DNA of 64,000 nucleotides from Gigaspora margarita (lineage: Eukaryota; Glomeromycota; Glomeromycetes; Diversisporales; Gigasporaceae). Shown piece after piece: positions 25,297-38,874 of the stretch. How positions within the stretch are numbered: position 1 is the first letter of the stretch; each line of letters opens with the position of its first letter. The translations under genes and the position numbers were made by a program. The DNA lies in the NCBI GenBank assembly GCA_009809945.1, contig WTPW01001232.1, forward strand, positions 158,805 to 222,804, read 5' to 3'. Under the pieces are notes generated by a model. That model made no database searches, was not told the DNA's origin, and was given only the letters and a program-made list of their open reading frames with translations.

Positions 25297-25698
25297 AATC
25301 ACTATAGGTGTAAATATGGTGTGCCTCTATTGAAAATTTTTTCTTACTAAGTTAATAATGCATGCTAATTACTTGAAAGTTGTAGAGTTTGTTGAAATGA
25401 ATCTAACAGTAACTAGATCATCTAAATCAGCCCAGTGAATGGGAAGATATCATTAAAAAATGATTGGCTAACTATGTAAAATCTCTATGTAAACAAATAT
25501 TGTTTATATTAAGATTTTACATAGTCAGCCAATTATTTTTTAATGAGATCTTGGCATCTACTAAGCTAATTTGGATGATCTAACACTGTTAGATTTGTCT
25601 CAATAAGCTTTACAACTTTAATTAATCAACATGTATTATTAACTTAGTAAAAAAAAAGTTTTAGATAGAAGCACACCACTTTTACACCTATAGTGATT
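25297..25698. mobile_element. 402-bp snapback (full-length inverted repeat) element
   Basis: Left arm AATCACTATAGGTGTAAA and right arm TTTACACCTATAGTGATT are the ends of two ~200-bp arms that remain complementary to the centre near 25500, with almost no loop. As RNA it would fold into one long hairpin. There is no coding content. A GATCATCTAAATCAG word is shared with 13.63 kb. Confidence 0.8.
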
Positions 25699-27085
25699 TT
25701 TATATATGATCTGTGTCACATTTTACTATAATCATTCTACACATGACTAGTGGATCATCATCATTCAAAGCTTTGTTAAAGAGGTAAGAAATTATATTTT
25801 ACTACAATAATATTGCAGGAGTAATAATTAAGCTATAAATAACTTATATTTTTAGTTTGAATTTTAAATTATTGATAACAGAATTCAAGGTTACATTTTC
25901 TGCCAGAATTACCATCTTCATCAGATTTTGATGCTTACAAATAATCGAGAGAAATTGGCCAATATCAAATGTAATTAGAAATTCTGTTTATTTTGAAAAC
26001 CATAGAAAAAGTTTCCTTTTGTGATTTACTATATACCTAATAACTTCTAATTATAATCTAAAATATAAATAAACTTAAATAACTTTGACAGCTATACATG
26101 ACAATAAAATTTTGTTATTATATGTCATGTGAGCATCAACATCAGCATTAGCCATCACAAGTATCAACACCACAAAAATTAACAAAATCATACAAGAAAT
26201 AGATTTAGCTACCATATTACCTTCATAGACTATTGGAAACATCCAGATGATTAATGCAAATCATTGGGCAACATCAACTAAAAAATAGAAACTGGGTAGA
26301 GTAATATTTAACAAAATATTAATTTCATGTGATTTCTAAAGGAAAATCACTAATGCTATATATTACATATAAAATTTATGATTCATTATTCGTTTAGTCA
26401 TTCATCATTCATTATAAGTTTCATCTTTTATCACAAGTGTCATCATTCGCCACAAGCTTTGTTATTCGTCATGAGTTCTGTCATTCATTACGAGTTTCGT
26501 CATTCATCAATTCGAAGTTACCTGATGAAATGGTTTCATCATTCATCTAGTCAAAACTATTTTGTCATTCATCAGGCATCATTAGAGTCAATATCATTTT
26601 AATGCAATCCAAGAGCATATGATTCTAGTGACTTGTTTGTCATATGGTGAGTACCCAGAAGCTAGTTGTTCTGCAACTTCAACATGCTAGGGGTCCAATT
26701 AGTTATAGGCCGAGTTAAGGGTCACCTGGTTGGGTTTTGTGAATTGAGTAACCTCAAAGCTCTCAGTACGAAATTATATTATGGTTGTAAATTGTGTTCT
26801 TATGTTATAATAAACCTTTGCTTTCATAATAGCCAAATTACTGAACTGTCTTTCTATGAGGACTACACTTAATGCAGTAAACTAGATTTATAGCAGGTGC
26901 CACAAGTATCCTGTCATGGTAAAAAGGTTCCAGGAGTATTAAAGTTTATGAATAATACCTCCTTTAACATAAGGCTGTAATAGTAAAGATAGAAATTGTA
27001 ACTTAATTTCAATATATACAGTATGCTAACACATTAGTAATACAAACTAACTTAACTGCATATGTGCCATCATAATAGCACATAA
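25699..27085. other. Intergenic outside the minisatellite, no supported gene
   Basis: No conserved frame or element ends seen. Confidence 0.3.
26372..26595 (+). repeat. Minisatellite of ~21-bp units (GTCATTCATCACAAGTTTC-like)
   Basis: Roughly ten degenerate copies of a TCATTCATNA(C/T)(A/G)AGTTTC unit. The plus frame over it (26378-26602) is an artefact of the repeat. Confidence 0.6.
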
Positions 27086-27451
27086 GGCCACGCAAAGTTG
27101 ATTTTTCGTTTTGCATTACCCGCTGACCCATTTTTCAATTTTTCTATTTTTTTTTTTTTTTTTTTAGATCCCAATTGTGCCAATTGTTCAGTTTTTGACA
27201 TTTATTTTGTTACGCTATTTTCATCCGGCATTACCCAACAGAGAAATTGTCCAATAGGACTGACAGAAAAAATATGACTGCTGACCCAATTTTTTGATTC
27301 CTTGTGGTGCAAAATGAAAAATTAACCTTGCATAACATTAGATGTGAACATTATTCTATTAATTTACAGTAAATTAGAAAAAAAATCTGACCGACCGACC
27401 CATGTTTTCAGATTCCATGTAATGCAAAACAAAAATCAACTTTGCGTGGCC
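27086..27451. mobile_element. Harbinger-like MITE, copy 2 (366 bp)
   Basis: The ends are GGCCACGCAAAGTTGATTTT and its complement at the right, flanked on both sides by TAA. That 3-bp TWA duplication is typical of PIF/Harbinger. A long poly(T) interrupts the left half. It is homologous to 17876-18250, inverted. There is no transposase. Confidence 0.82.
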
Positions 27452-28435
27452 TAAGCTTTGTAATAGAATTTTTTACAGTGAATCAAATAGAAACTATGAT
27501 AATTTCAATACAATCTAACTCATCATTAGCTAATACAGTAAAGTTATTGCTAGTGATATGGTAAAATAATAAGAAATTAAAAAAATAATGAATCTTTAAA
27601 TAAACGGTCTTAAAATTATTTAAGAATGTCTAAACTTTATTACTTTTGATGAATGACCTTGAGTAAAATAATTCATTAGCAAATATGAAAAAACTTTTAA
27701 TTTACACGAATACATCTACCGTAAAAAAGTAACTGAAAAAAACTCTACTAATCTGTTATAGAACTATTAACACTAAATTCGATCTTAATATTTTGATACA
27801 AAAATTAATTATATTTCGCATAACTCACTGCACTTGCCCAAAGCGTTTCTTGTTTAATTGGAAAGCAAGGTTGCGATCCTATTTTGATCAACATTGGAAT
27901 CCAGAAAAAAAGAAAATTATATGCATATCGTCATGATACGTTGAATGGCTATGCACAGCTAGTAGTTTGATTGGAACACCACCGATCATAAACAACAACT
28001 AGTAATGGAAAAAATGGCAAAAAAAATGCAATTCATTTTCATTTAGAAGACTGGTAGAATCCTGCCATTTTTGCAAATCTATCAAATTCATAGCCGCCTC
28101 AATTACACAGGTAGGAAACTACTAGTTAAAATTTTGCTTTATGTGGATAGAAACTGTCAGTTAATGCTAATTATACATCAATCGCACAGATGCATGCTAT
28201 ATATCATACAACAATCATACTGATATATGCTATCATATTCAATTATAGATCAATCACACAGATGTATGCCATATATCGCTTTAAAGCAACTTAATAAAGT
28301 ATTAGTATCCAGCGCTATTTGCTCTGGAATGAATTCAACCATTATATTCATGTGCGTACAGTTCTTTTCAAAAAAAATAATTCATTGATGCTAATCGATA
28401 TTTAAGGCTGAAAAGCCTATTAACGAAGTGACAGG
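27452..28435. other. Intergenic, no supported gene
   Basis: A+T-rich sequence with no frame or repeat that I could delimit. Confidence 0.3.
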
Positions 28436-28439
28436 GCGA

Positions 28440-29414
28440 TCATTATTGCGAGATCAGATGACTTTATGACCGATCACGCATGGGTTTTGTTATGTATCCT
28501 TTTATGGTTATTCTTTGATTATTGTCGTGAGATTTTGTAACTTGTTTTTACAGGTAATTTAGGATTTGCATATGATTTTGATATTCACATGTATATGATT
28601 ATTGTTAGATCGATAATGGGAGTAAGGGATAATGACTGTGGCTAAGTATGATCCAGTGATACAGGAGGAGTATTTAAGGTAAAAAATGTCAGTAAAGAAG
28701 GTTATCTTTCTTTTCGCTATTGCTCGCCTTGTGAAGGCTGGCTCTATCTCCCTCCCTTACCCACCCGACTTCAAGCAAGCAGTATTGTGTTTTTTTGTAT
28801 CAGCGTTAGCAGTGCAATGACCTGTAATGTACCTGGCTCCATGGCTGCAAGTGGCAGTACAAGGACCAGAGGTAGTTTTGACTCTGCGGCTGCAAGAGGC
28901 AGTGCAAGAACCTTTTTTGTACCTGGCTCCATGCTGCAAGTGGCAGTACAAGAACCAGAGGTAGTTGGATCCACGGTTGCATATAGCAGTGCAAGGACCA
29001 GTTGTTGTATTTGGCTCCACGTCTGCAAGTGGCGGTGCAAGGACCAATTGTTAAGTGGCTCCACGACTGCAAGTGGCAGTGCAAGAGACATAAGAATGAA
29101 CCTCGCTCATTTCTGCAGAAGCATAGTTACTGATTCTCTTTTCAGCTATGAGAAGATTCGTTGATTCCCGCTATATGAAGGCACATAATCTGAAAATGGT
29201 TTCAGATCGTCTCTGTACCTGTGTGGCAGACGGGACACTGTAGGTGTCCCTGTTGTTTGCTATGTGATGAATGCATGTCACTGTGATGGAGAATGTAATC
29301 ATGTATATTAGAGCCAATAAGGGTAGCGAGCCCTTATCCCATATGTTTTTCAGATTTTGTAAATAAAGTCATCCTGTTTTTTTGTATAAAGTCAGATGAT
29401 CGAGCAATAATAAT
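28440..29414. mobile_element. Possible TIR element carrying a minisatellite
   Basis: ATTATTGCGAGATCAGATGA at the left is matched in complement at the right by ATTATTGCTCGATCATCTGA, both followed by CTTTAT. Between them lie the 28832-29096 tandem repeat and a less A+T-rich stretch. Near 29320-29370 there is a short stem (AAGGG/CCCTT) and a GTAAATAAAG polyadenylation-like signal. No target duplication was identified, so this is tentative. Confidence 0.4.
28832..29096 (+). repeat. Minisatellite, about six ~45-bp units
   Basis: The unit is roughly TGGCTCCA(T/C)GNCTGCAAG followed by TGGCAGTGCAAGGACCA. It is markedly richer in G+C than its surroundings. Frames are open on both strands in several phases, which is what a frame-neutral repeat produces. 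I do not call a gene. Confidence 0.7.
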
Positions 29415-29734
29415 TAGGGAAAAACCATCATCAGATAAGCCTTTTAATTGAATCATTTACTATTTTGAAAACATTTTTCACACGACATGGTCCTATATAA
29501 AAAAAAACTATAATAAATACAACCCTAATACAACAAAAAATTTTTAGGGCAAGCTCTAAAAGACATGAGCGAGCAACGCAGCTCTGCTCAAGATAGAGCG
29601 ATAAGATAATATAAAATTTTTATACAAAAATCTATACTGTTTTAGTCTAAAAGGAAATGTGGCAGATCACGGGCAACGACAAAAACCAATATGATTAAAT
29701 ACACATGTACAAATACGCATATAAATGGCAATAA

Positions 29735-30800
29735 TCAGAGTAGTAAATGGCGTCGTAAATAGCCAATTACTACAATTACATTTACTACATATATTTTTAC
29801 ATACCATTTTTTAAACCTTAATTGTAATAATTATGTAGTTATGTAGTTTTATTTACTACATGTAGTAATATGTAGTAATATAATATTAGTTATTTATATG
29901 TAGTAATTATGTAGTAATGTAGTATTATTACTACATGTAGTAATATGTAGTAATATAATATTAGTTATTTATATGTAGTAATTATGTAGTAATGTAGCAT
30001 TATTACTATATGTAGTAATATGTAGTAATATAATATTAGTTATTTATATGTAGTAATTATGTAGTAATGTAGCATTACTACACGTAGTAATATGTAGTAA
30101 TATAATATTAGTTATTTATATGTAGTAATTATATAGTAATGTAGTATTATTTTTACATGTAATAATATGTAATAATATAATATTATTTACTACATTAACT
30201 TCAACTTTTATTTCTTACAATTAATACCTTCTATCACAACTCACACCTTTAAACACAACTCGCGGTCACCAACAATGATAAGGTTTATTTATATTAACTT
30301 GCAAAAAGAACTTATTTTAGCTTATTTCCTTATTCCTTTATATGTATGTGACTTTTTACTATTATATAGCTATGCATACTGATAATTACAAATATGCAAA
30401 TAATTCTTTGCATGCATAAAACTCTACTGAGCTAACTGATATACCTTATTACCCAACTATATGATTTCAGGTTTGATTGCTAACTCTAAAAACTCTGCAT
30501 GCATAAACTTTAATGATCTAACTGATATATCCCTATAATCAATTATTTATTTAATATCATATGACTCCAGGTTTAAAGGTTCGATTACATACTACTAATG
30601 TATTCAGCAGCTGTGATCATCAAATAATATTTGAATTAGTCAATTGCACATTGAATAAAGTATCATTTAAATATAAAAATAATTACTACATATAATATAT
30701 ATTACTACATGTAATAATATTACTATATGTAATAATAATTACTACATGATGTAGTAAATATTACTACAATTACTACTTTTTGTAGTAAATAATTAATATA
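29735..30800. repeat. TAGTAAT/TACTACATGTAGTA-rich region with a 75-bp tandem array
   Basis: From about 29815 to 30195 a 75-bp unit recurs (starts near 29891, 29966, 30041 and 30113), built of TAGTAAT words and the palindrome TACTACATGTAGTA. Similar words reappear at 30690-30800. They may be the two ends of one old element. Confidence 0.6.
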
Positions 30801-33700
30801 TACTACATATCACAATTTGAATTACGGCACCAATCATTAAATCAGAGACATGCCAGTGTTAACCCACGAAGTACCTCTCAGAAATCGAGGCTAAGGGAGC
30901 AACTATTGATAGGGAGTCATGTGAGCACAGAGACACGAACTGTGCAGTAGTTTATTGTAGTTGTTAGTATTTATACAAGCGAGAGGGTTTATATTTATAT
31001 TGTTATTTGGCAATTCGAAAGAGTGTGTGATGTAGTTTATAGAATTGATTGTAGTGTTCTTTATTTAATATATTAAGATATCATAGCAAACATGCCTACA
31101 AAGTGGAGTGAACTTTGCCCATATATATAAGAAACTATACTAGGAACGGAGTTTACCAGGAACGGAGTGATGCAAATCACAAAGTGTAGGGTTATACGGC
31201 AAATTAAGAGCCGTTCATCCACAAAATCTTAAGTTTGATTGGTTTGCGTGACTTATTCATCACCTTTTTTTATTCTTCACACATTAATTCATCATTCTGT
31301 TATTTTTCACATATATATTCGTCATGCTTTCTATCTATTAATGTGGTATAGATTAGCAAATATAAGCGCAAATACATTATACTATCTTAACATGCAAAGG
31401 GCTGTGAACATGTGCATTATCAAAGTTATGATAACTAACAATATTAAACTTAATAATTTTATATACAAAATTTGGTAACCCGATGCAAATTAATTTGTCT
31501 ATTTACCTGATATTTGGCATTTTTCAATTTTTTTCATAGGATTTTTTATTGGGTTGATTAAATGATAATCACTGATCGTCAAAGACGAAGCAAAATAATT
31601 TTTGGTTAATTTGATACTAATAATTATTTATATGATGCGTTGTAAACTTGTTTTGCTAATGCAAGTCAATAAAATTTTGCATCTTGCTTAAGAACAAGTT
31701 CTATTTAGCGCTTAGAAGCAATCATCTATGTTTGGTGTTACTCTAAATTACTTTTCTGGGAAAAAATATTAAATTGTCATTTGAATTTGGTAATTGATCA
31801 TCTTTGATTTCATCTTTTTTGGTAATTTTAGGTTTCACAAATTTCAACTGAATGTGTAATAGTTATTATTTTGCGCTAGCTCTGCTCATTATCATGCTCT
31901 GCTCTTGCTCATGCTTTGCTCATGCGCTAGTGCTAGCACTCAAAATTTTTTCGCTATAGAACAACCGATGTATATATAATAAAATAATTTCAAATAAAGT
32001 TTAAAAAGGGAATATATTTATTGCAGTTTGCATAATTTGTGACTCCTATTAAAATTAAATGATTGTGATTGCGATCGTAATTGCTAAAGTCAGCTAATTT
32101 ATCATAAACATGAGCTGACACGCATGATAAATTGGCTGCTTTAGCAATCCTGATCACAATCACGATCATTTAAATATAAAAAATTAATTATAGACATCAT
32201 AAAATTATGCCAACCATAAGATTTACATAAATTAATATATACTTATTATGATAGATTTAATATCCTCCAATTTTTCTTTGTATGCAAGCAGCAGATTGCT
32301 TCCAATAAAGTTTATGATTATATAGATGATTCTTAAAATCGATCTGCATAAATCATTCTTATCGATTATCTTATTAAGGATGATTATTTCTGTATTTACC
32401 AAATATATAGTAAACTCTTCCTAGTAGTATATTCTCTATTTAAAATTTTATGTTCATTGAATTGCATTAAGTTTTTATGGTACATGTTTAGCAATAGAAT
32501 TTCTAATTATTAATTGTAACATAAGATTGTTAATAAATCATTTTTAACAATTAATAATTAAATTATCCAATATGCATAAATAGTATCGATAGAATCAATG
32601 ATTAATTATTGTTTTTATGTACTCTAGTATAAAAATTTTATAGTGATAAAAGATCATGCATTTTTCACCTGATAACAATAATAGTTTCACAAAAGTGTAC
32701 ATGCAGGAATCTATAGAATTTTCCATTTACTGTTACAAGTTTATTATGTACACTATCTATATATGAAGAAAGTGACAGAAATCTTCTATTACCAATGACG
32801 ATAACGGCAAGTTTTCTTTATAACAATAATTCAACTCGATATAATTGTTTAGATTAAATATTCCTATGCATATTTATTAATTATCCTTTACAAATGATTA
32901 TTGATGTAATTAAAGATTTGATTAAATCATCGATTGGATTATTTTTATAGAGATGTTCTATACGTATTGGCTATTAATTGCTAAGAAATTATTGGTAAAT
33001 GATTACAGTACTGATAATAATTAAGTATTATATAATTTATTAATAATGACAATAAGAAGCATTTTATCAATGACAATAATAATAATTATTATATTGATAT
33101 TTGCATTGATCTTTTTATTGATATTTATAAGGATAATTCTTTATTGATACATCCTTCAATTTTTTTTTATACATTATATTTGAATCAATCTTTATTTCCT
33201 TATTACATATTTTCTTCTCAACACTTTATTGATTCACAAGGATATGACTTTGTGATTTGTGAAATTCATTATAAAAAATTCTGATCTTCATTGTAACATG
33301 AAATTCAAGCCAATGCCTTTAAGGTTCTTTGTATTGGCATATCAGAAGAGCTGCACATACATAATCAAGATAGGAATAACTTAGAAATGCAAATTTGTTT
33401 GTCAAAAATTTTACAAAATAATCTGTGCTGTCAATCATGTTGAGTATGGTTGTCATGGAAAAAGGTAACTTCTGTTTTTTTTTTAAAAAAAAGATTTTTT
33501 GGTAATTATCTTCATATTAGATTCAAATTAGATAGAACACCCAATCAGATTCCTGCCATTGCCAAAAAACAAATGCAAATGTTTCTATGCTGGGAATGCA
33601 AAAATTATTGAAATATATATGAATATTTGAATGTAATCTTTTAATATATGAAAATTTAGCTAGCATTTAATATTTAGATGGTCATGTATTGTTCATTTTT
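30801..33700. other. Intergenic; one palindrome
   Basis: A ~118-bp inverted repeat at about 32056-32174 has arms TTAAATGATTGTGATTGCGA and complement. Around 29550-29600 and 31880-31960 GAGC/GCTC-rich clusters occur in opposite sense. No gene is supported. Confidence 0.4.
32056..32174. repeat. Short inverted-repeat element, ~118 bp
   Basis: Arms of about 50 bp (AATGATTGTGATTGCGATCG and near complement) surround a small loop containing CATGAGCTGACACG. Confidence 0.6.
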
Positions 33701-33707
33701 ATTCACT

Positions 33708-33711
<4 letters not shown>

Positions 33712-33743
<32 letters not shown>

Positions 33744-36700
33744 TTTTTTAATTTTTTATTTTATTATTATTATTACTATTTCTAAATTTTTTCACTTGCT
33801 TTTTTTTAATAATTATTAAATAGATACCGATTTTAAAATGACAATTCAGAATCAACATATATTAAGAAATGTCATAGAAAAAGAATACATAAACACTTTT
33901 TATATAATTAACAGATCGCCTTAAGATTCAAATTGCATTTATTGCATATATTGAATTTTTTATTTAATATTTATTTAATGTTATCAGGTTCACTTAGTCT
34001 CAATAAACACACCAATAATTACTTTGCAGAAATCTTAATTCACAGAGAATTAATTTAGACAAGATTATTTAGCAGCTGATTAATTTACAGACAAGCCTAC
34101 TAATTACACAGGCAAATGAATATAATAGACTTCTAAATTTTTAAATTAATTCTTTATAGTAAACAATAGCAGACAATAATAGAAATCCACAAAGATTTAA
34201 CTTACTATATACTATAACTATCAAATAATACAAGTTAATTAACAGTATTGTTGACTGTAACTCACAGTATGAATTATAATACTTATAATATAAGTTTGAT
34301 GGAATATTTTAATACCAATAAATTTAACTAAGAGCATTCTAATTTAACATATCGCATGTGTTCTATAATAGTTTTAATTCATTCTTAATTACAATTATAA
34401 TATAGTTTTTAATACCATTTTAGCTAGAATCCAAAAACATAATTATTCTTTTCAAAATGATTTTATTTTTATCATCACATTCTCACTTGATTAAAAATAT
34501 ATATATATAAGTAAATAAATAAAATATTCTTTCAAATATTAAAAACCTTATTTAAATATAAAAAACCTAAAAATTTCAACTTAACTTGCTCATCATATTC
34601 TTTTATAAAAATATTGATAACCATATTTGTTACATAATTAATTATCTTTATAACAACTATCAAAAGAAAAATAATAATTGTTTATAACAAAAATATACAA
34701 GATAAAAGAATTAAAATCTAAATAAAAGGTAATAATTTACAAATAAATTTTNAAAAACAAATAATTATTTTAAAAATTTGAAAATAATAAAAATCAACTT
34801 TAGAAAAAAAGAAACAAGCACATGCTAGCATGTTGAATTACATAAAAAAAATCAAAAAAAATACATAAAATATAAAAAAATAACAAAATAAAGAATTAAT
34901 TGTTTTATAACTATGGTTATAGTAACTTTATCCCAATCAAGCCAATCAAATTCAAAGATCAGGTGTACATTACATGTTTTGAAAAAACAAACATTCTTTG
35001 CAAAAATTGCTTCTAAATCAAAATTTTATACTGTATATAAAACTACCTTTTAGCTTTTAACAAAAAAATTCCTTGCTAATTTTAATAAAAATATTGATAT
35101 CTTTNACCTAAACCTTACTCTAACNCCTAACCTTAATCATGTTATACCTGATCTTAGTTATGNGTACTGTAACTTACAGTTACAAATCAATTAATCCTAA
35201 AATAAAACAAATTTTATCAAAAAGTATACCTAAAAGAGACTAATAATCAAAAATTACTAGGTAACCAAATAATTAAAGCAAGGCAATAATATTAAAAAAA
35301 AATCAAAAAAATACAGAGTACATTTTTAAAAACTTTTTATTTCAAATAATAATAAAATTAAAAAAACAACACCCTATACAAAAGCTTTATAAAGGTTTAT
35401 AACAAAATTTTATTAAAATAACTACTATTAACAAAACTGTTTATTCCTCTGCTTGAAACAATATCCATATAAAAAATATTTATACACAATAACTATCAAT
35501 TCAACTTCTAAAAATTACAAAAGCTTACTATTTAAAAATTCTAAAACTTTTGCACTCAATATTATACCTAACCCAATAAATTTACAAACCTTTATCAAAA
35601 CAAAAATAAATCTTTAGCAGTTTTTTGAATCAAATAATATTACAAATTCTCACCTATTTTCTCATTTAAAAAATCTAAAATATAATTTCAGATAAATTTA
35701 TATAAATCTAACTCAAAATTTTTAGTTTTACTAAAATTTATGCAATTATAATAACTCAAACAATCTCAAAAACACCAAACAATTATTTAACAAAACTGAC
35801 TTTCTTTATAATCATATCTATCTCAATATCTACCTTATTAAAATATTAAAAATACAAAATCTTATTACAAGTAACATTATTATTAACAAAACTACTTATT
35901 TTACCTACATCAACAAATAAACTCTACAAAATAAATAAATAAAAAACTTTATTAAGCCTCAGTCATACTTCAAACTTGAGGTATATCCCTAAATTTAATT
36001 AAAATAAATTTCTTTTTTTTAGAAAATTACAACCCATAAATTTATATCCAATTTCAAAAAAGTTTTCTATTTAAGTTAGCATTCAGGTTAGGGTTATAAT
36101 AAATAACAAACTTTATAGAAAAATTTAGCAAGAAATTTATTTTTTTCATAAAAAAAGCAGTTTCATAAGCTATATTTTGCATTATAAATAATTTATAATT
36201 TTTTCAAAATAAAATTTGTTTTTATTACACAAAAAAAATTTGCAAATTATGTCAATTTCTGCAATTTTGATTAACAGATACAGGACTGTGAATTTCACAG
36301 CCTGTTAAGATTAGCAATACTCTTTTTTTTATAGGATTAATATTTTTATATATTGAGTTATATCCCCATCTTNGTTATATCTTCAAAAATACTCTAGAAA
36401 AAAGGAGTAACATAACATATGTATAACTAAAAATATTTTTAAAATAACAAAGCTAAAATTGAAAAGCTCCCTGGCACATGGGCAGGCGCACAACTAGTTT
36501 TACATTAATGATCAATTACGAATTATGACGCAAGATTACATAAAATGGTCATATGTACACATTTAAATAGATTATTATGATTATTTTAATTTTTTCACAA
36601 TCTACATGTAGATATGAACGGGTACATCTATGCACCTCTACCATTATGTGATGATCACTTCTAATTAGAATGAAATGTAAAGTTCACTGATTATCCAAAC

Positions 36701-37540
36701 TGATTTTAACCAAGTTATTAAGCGAAATTCAATAAATATAATTAAAATTAACTATTGGAATAAAATAATAATTGCATTTAGAAAATAACAAATACAATTT
36801 AACATTCTTTTGAATTTTAATCTGCTAAATTATTTTTAAATTTCTACTGCTTTCCAAATAAAGTTGCACATATAGATGTATGCTAAATTATTTTGAAAAA
36901 CATTTCTTCATTGCTACATTTTATATAAAACCTTCAAAATAATTGTACTAAGTGTTTTAGAATTAAAACTCGCAAATCTTTACAATAATTCAAATATCAA
37001 CTAAACCTTAGCTATATAGAAATCACAATAATTTTAATAAAACTAACTTAGTATTATATAAATAAGTGTATTCTTAAAAAATAAGTAAGATTTGTGCAAT
37101 AAATATGTCTTCTTATTTTATCAAAATTACAAGACTTATTCAACTTTCATTTTGCATATAATTTCTACTCACTATTATAGTAACTGTGATATATTATCTT
37201 CTTTTAATAAATTATTTTATTGTTAATCAATACTACTTTTACATTATATTGTTTTATGTTTAACATGCCTAAAATTTTACATTGGCAACATCAAATTAAA
37301 AAATAAATATCTTTTTAAAGAACTTATGAATTAATACTCAACTATCACGAATAAAACCATTACTAAAGTTCTAGATAAAGAAATTGACGAACTATTGGAA
37401 TTAGTAACTAGATCGATATCTTATTATACATAAAATAACAATTAAATCTAATAATTTTTTCAATTTCTTTTGCTTAATTATAATAGCTTGCTTGAAAGTT
37501 CTCTTTGGAAGCATATTAATAGATAAGATAACTTAAGTAA
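33712..37540. other. Low-complexity A+T tract, plus strand G-poor
   Basis: Begins with an (AT)n run at 33712-33740. From about 34.5 to 36.1 kb the plus strand is conspicuously poor in G, with long CAA/TAA/TTA stretches and single Ns at 34752, 35105, 35125, 35163 and 36373. No frame or terminal repeat is supported. A GATCAGGTGTACATTAC stretch at 34956 resembles the end of the 52.8-kb MITE. Confidence 0.4.
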
Positions 37541-38105
37541 AATTTTTTAAGTTATATAAAAAAAACTAAGCAAAGTTTAATGAGTTATATAAAAAATAAT
37601 TTAAGTGAAGTTTAATAAGTTTTATAAAAAATGATTCAAATGAAAGTTTAATAAGTTATATAAAAATAATATAAAAAAATAATTTAAGCAAAGGTTTAGT
37701 AAGTTATATAAAAAAATGGGTTGAACAAAGGTTTAATAAGTAATTTGAGTAAAGGTTAGTAAGTAATTTGAGCAAAGGTTTAGTAATTAATTTGAGCAAA
37801 TGTTTAGTAAGTTATATCAAAAATATCTTAAAGTAAAGGTTTTAGTAAATAATTTGAGCAGGAGTTCAATAAGTAATTTGAGCAAAGGTTCATAAAAAAA
37901 TTATTTAAGCAAAGGTTTAGTAAGAAATTTGAGCAAAGGTTCAGTAAGTAATTTGAGTGAAGGTTCAGTAAGTAATTTTAATTAAGGTTTAGCAAGTTAT
38001 ATGTAAAAAATAATTTGAGCAAAGTTTAATTTTAATAAGTAATTTGATCAAAGGTTCAGTAAGTGATTTTTGAGCAAAGGTTCAATAAGTAATTTTAGTA
38101 AAAAT
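37541..38105 (+). repeat. C-poor minisatellite (AATTTGAGCAAAGGTTTAGT units)
   Basis: Many degenerate copies of a unit with AATTTGAGCAAAGGTTNAGT and TAAGTTATATAAAAA spacers, at about 25-40 bp spacing. C is nearly absent on the plus strand. Confidence 0.7.
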
Positions 38106-38321
38106 TTTATTATTTTAGCATCCATTGGTGCTCTGAATTAATGTGCAGTAGCATATAATCCTAATTGGAAAGATGATATATAGTCAACCTTTCATAAATG
38201 CATTCTTTATAAATGCACTTTCTTAAAGTGCACTTTACTTTCTATAAATGCATCTACATTCGCTTACTTTCTATAAGTGCACTTCACATTGGGGTGTGTA
38301 GTGTACTATGTCAATCAAAAC

Positions 38322-38573
38322 TAGTGATGCTTGACAAAATTGATTTTATTAGTAGACGAAATTAAACCTGACGAAATGATGAAATTTTTGACAAAATTAT
38401 TTTGATCTGTAATTATTAGTGATGAAATTAACTTTGAATTAGAATATTATTCTAAGGAGTATGCTGTTTAAGTTTATGGAAAAATTTATTGGTATTTATA
38501 TGAAATTTTTGGCACAATCACAAAATAACGAAACTATTCATCATTTCTAAAATAATTTCATCAAACATCTATA
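38322..38573. mobile_element. Small hAT-type MITE, 252 bp, exact 8-bp duplication
   Basis: Starts TAGTGATGCTTGACAAAA, ends TCATCAAACATCTATA, and is flanked by ATCAAAAC on both sides (38314-38321 and 38574-38581). Internal words GACGAAA/TTTCATC match the MITE at 50568-50690, a shorter and better preserved relative. Confidence 0.88.
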
Positions 38574-38874
38574 ATCAAAACTATATGTGGTCATATAATA
38601 AAATTTATTAATGAAATTGTTTTTCAGATAGTGATCAATAGATAATAAATTTAAGATAATTAATGCAACTTTTTAAATAGATGTACAGCCATAATGGTTT
38701 AATAGTTTTGGATAAAATTTCACAAAGACTAGTATTATGTCTCTATGAACAAAACTATAGAATCATCTCATCTATTTAAATGTATATTTTTCTTAAAAAA
38801 AGTAGCAATAGGAAAGGCCTTAATTCAGTTTCATTTTTAAAGAAATGGCTAAATTTCTTATACATAGGGCTCAT

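Noticed and set aside
25061-25297. 78-codon minus frame next to the snapback
   Set aside because: No natural start, no recognisable product, ends at the element boundary.
28757-29164. Long overlapping frames on both strands at the minisatellite
   Set aside because: A repeat with few stop codons in any phase explains them; no domain, start context or conservation argues for coding.
30840-31110. Possible solo LTR (TATA-like box followed by ATTAAGATATC...)
   Set aside because: No paired copy, clear TG...CA ends or target duplication could be found.
35105-35150. Telomere-like CCTAA words
   Set aside because: They are few and irregular, not tandem TTAGGG/CCCTAA units.
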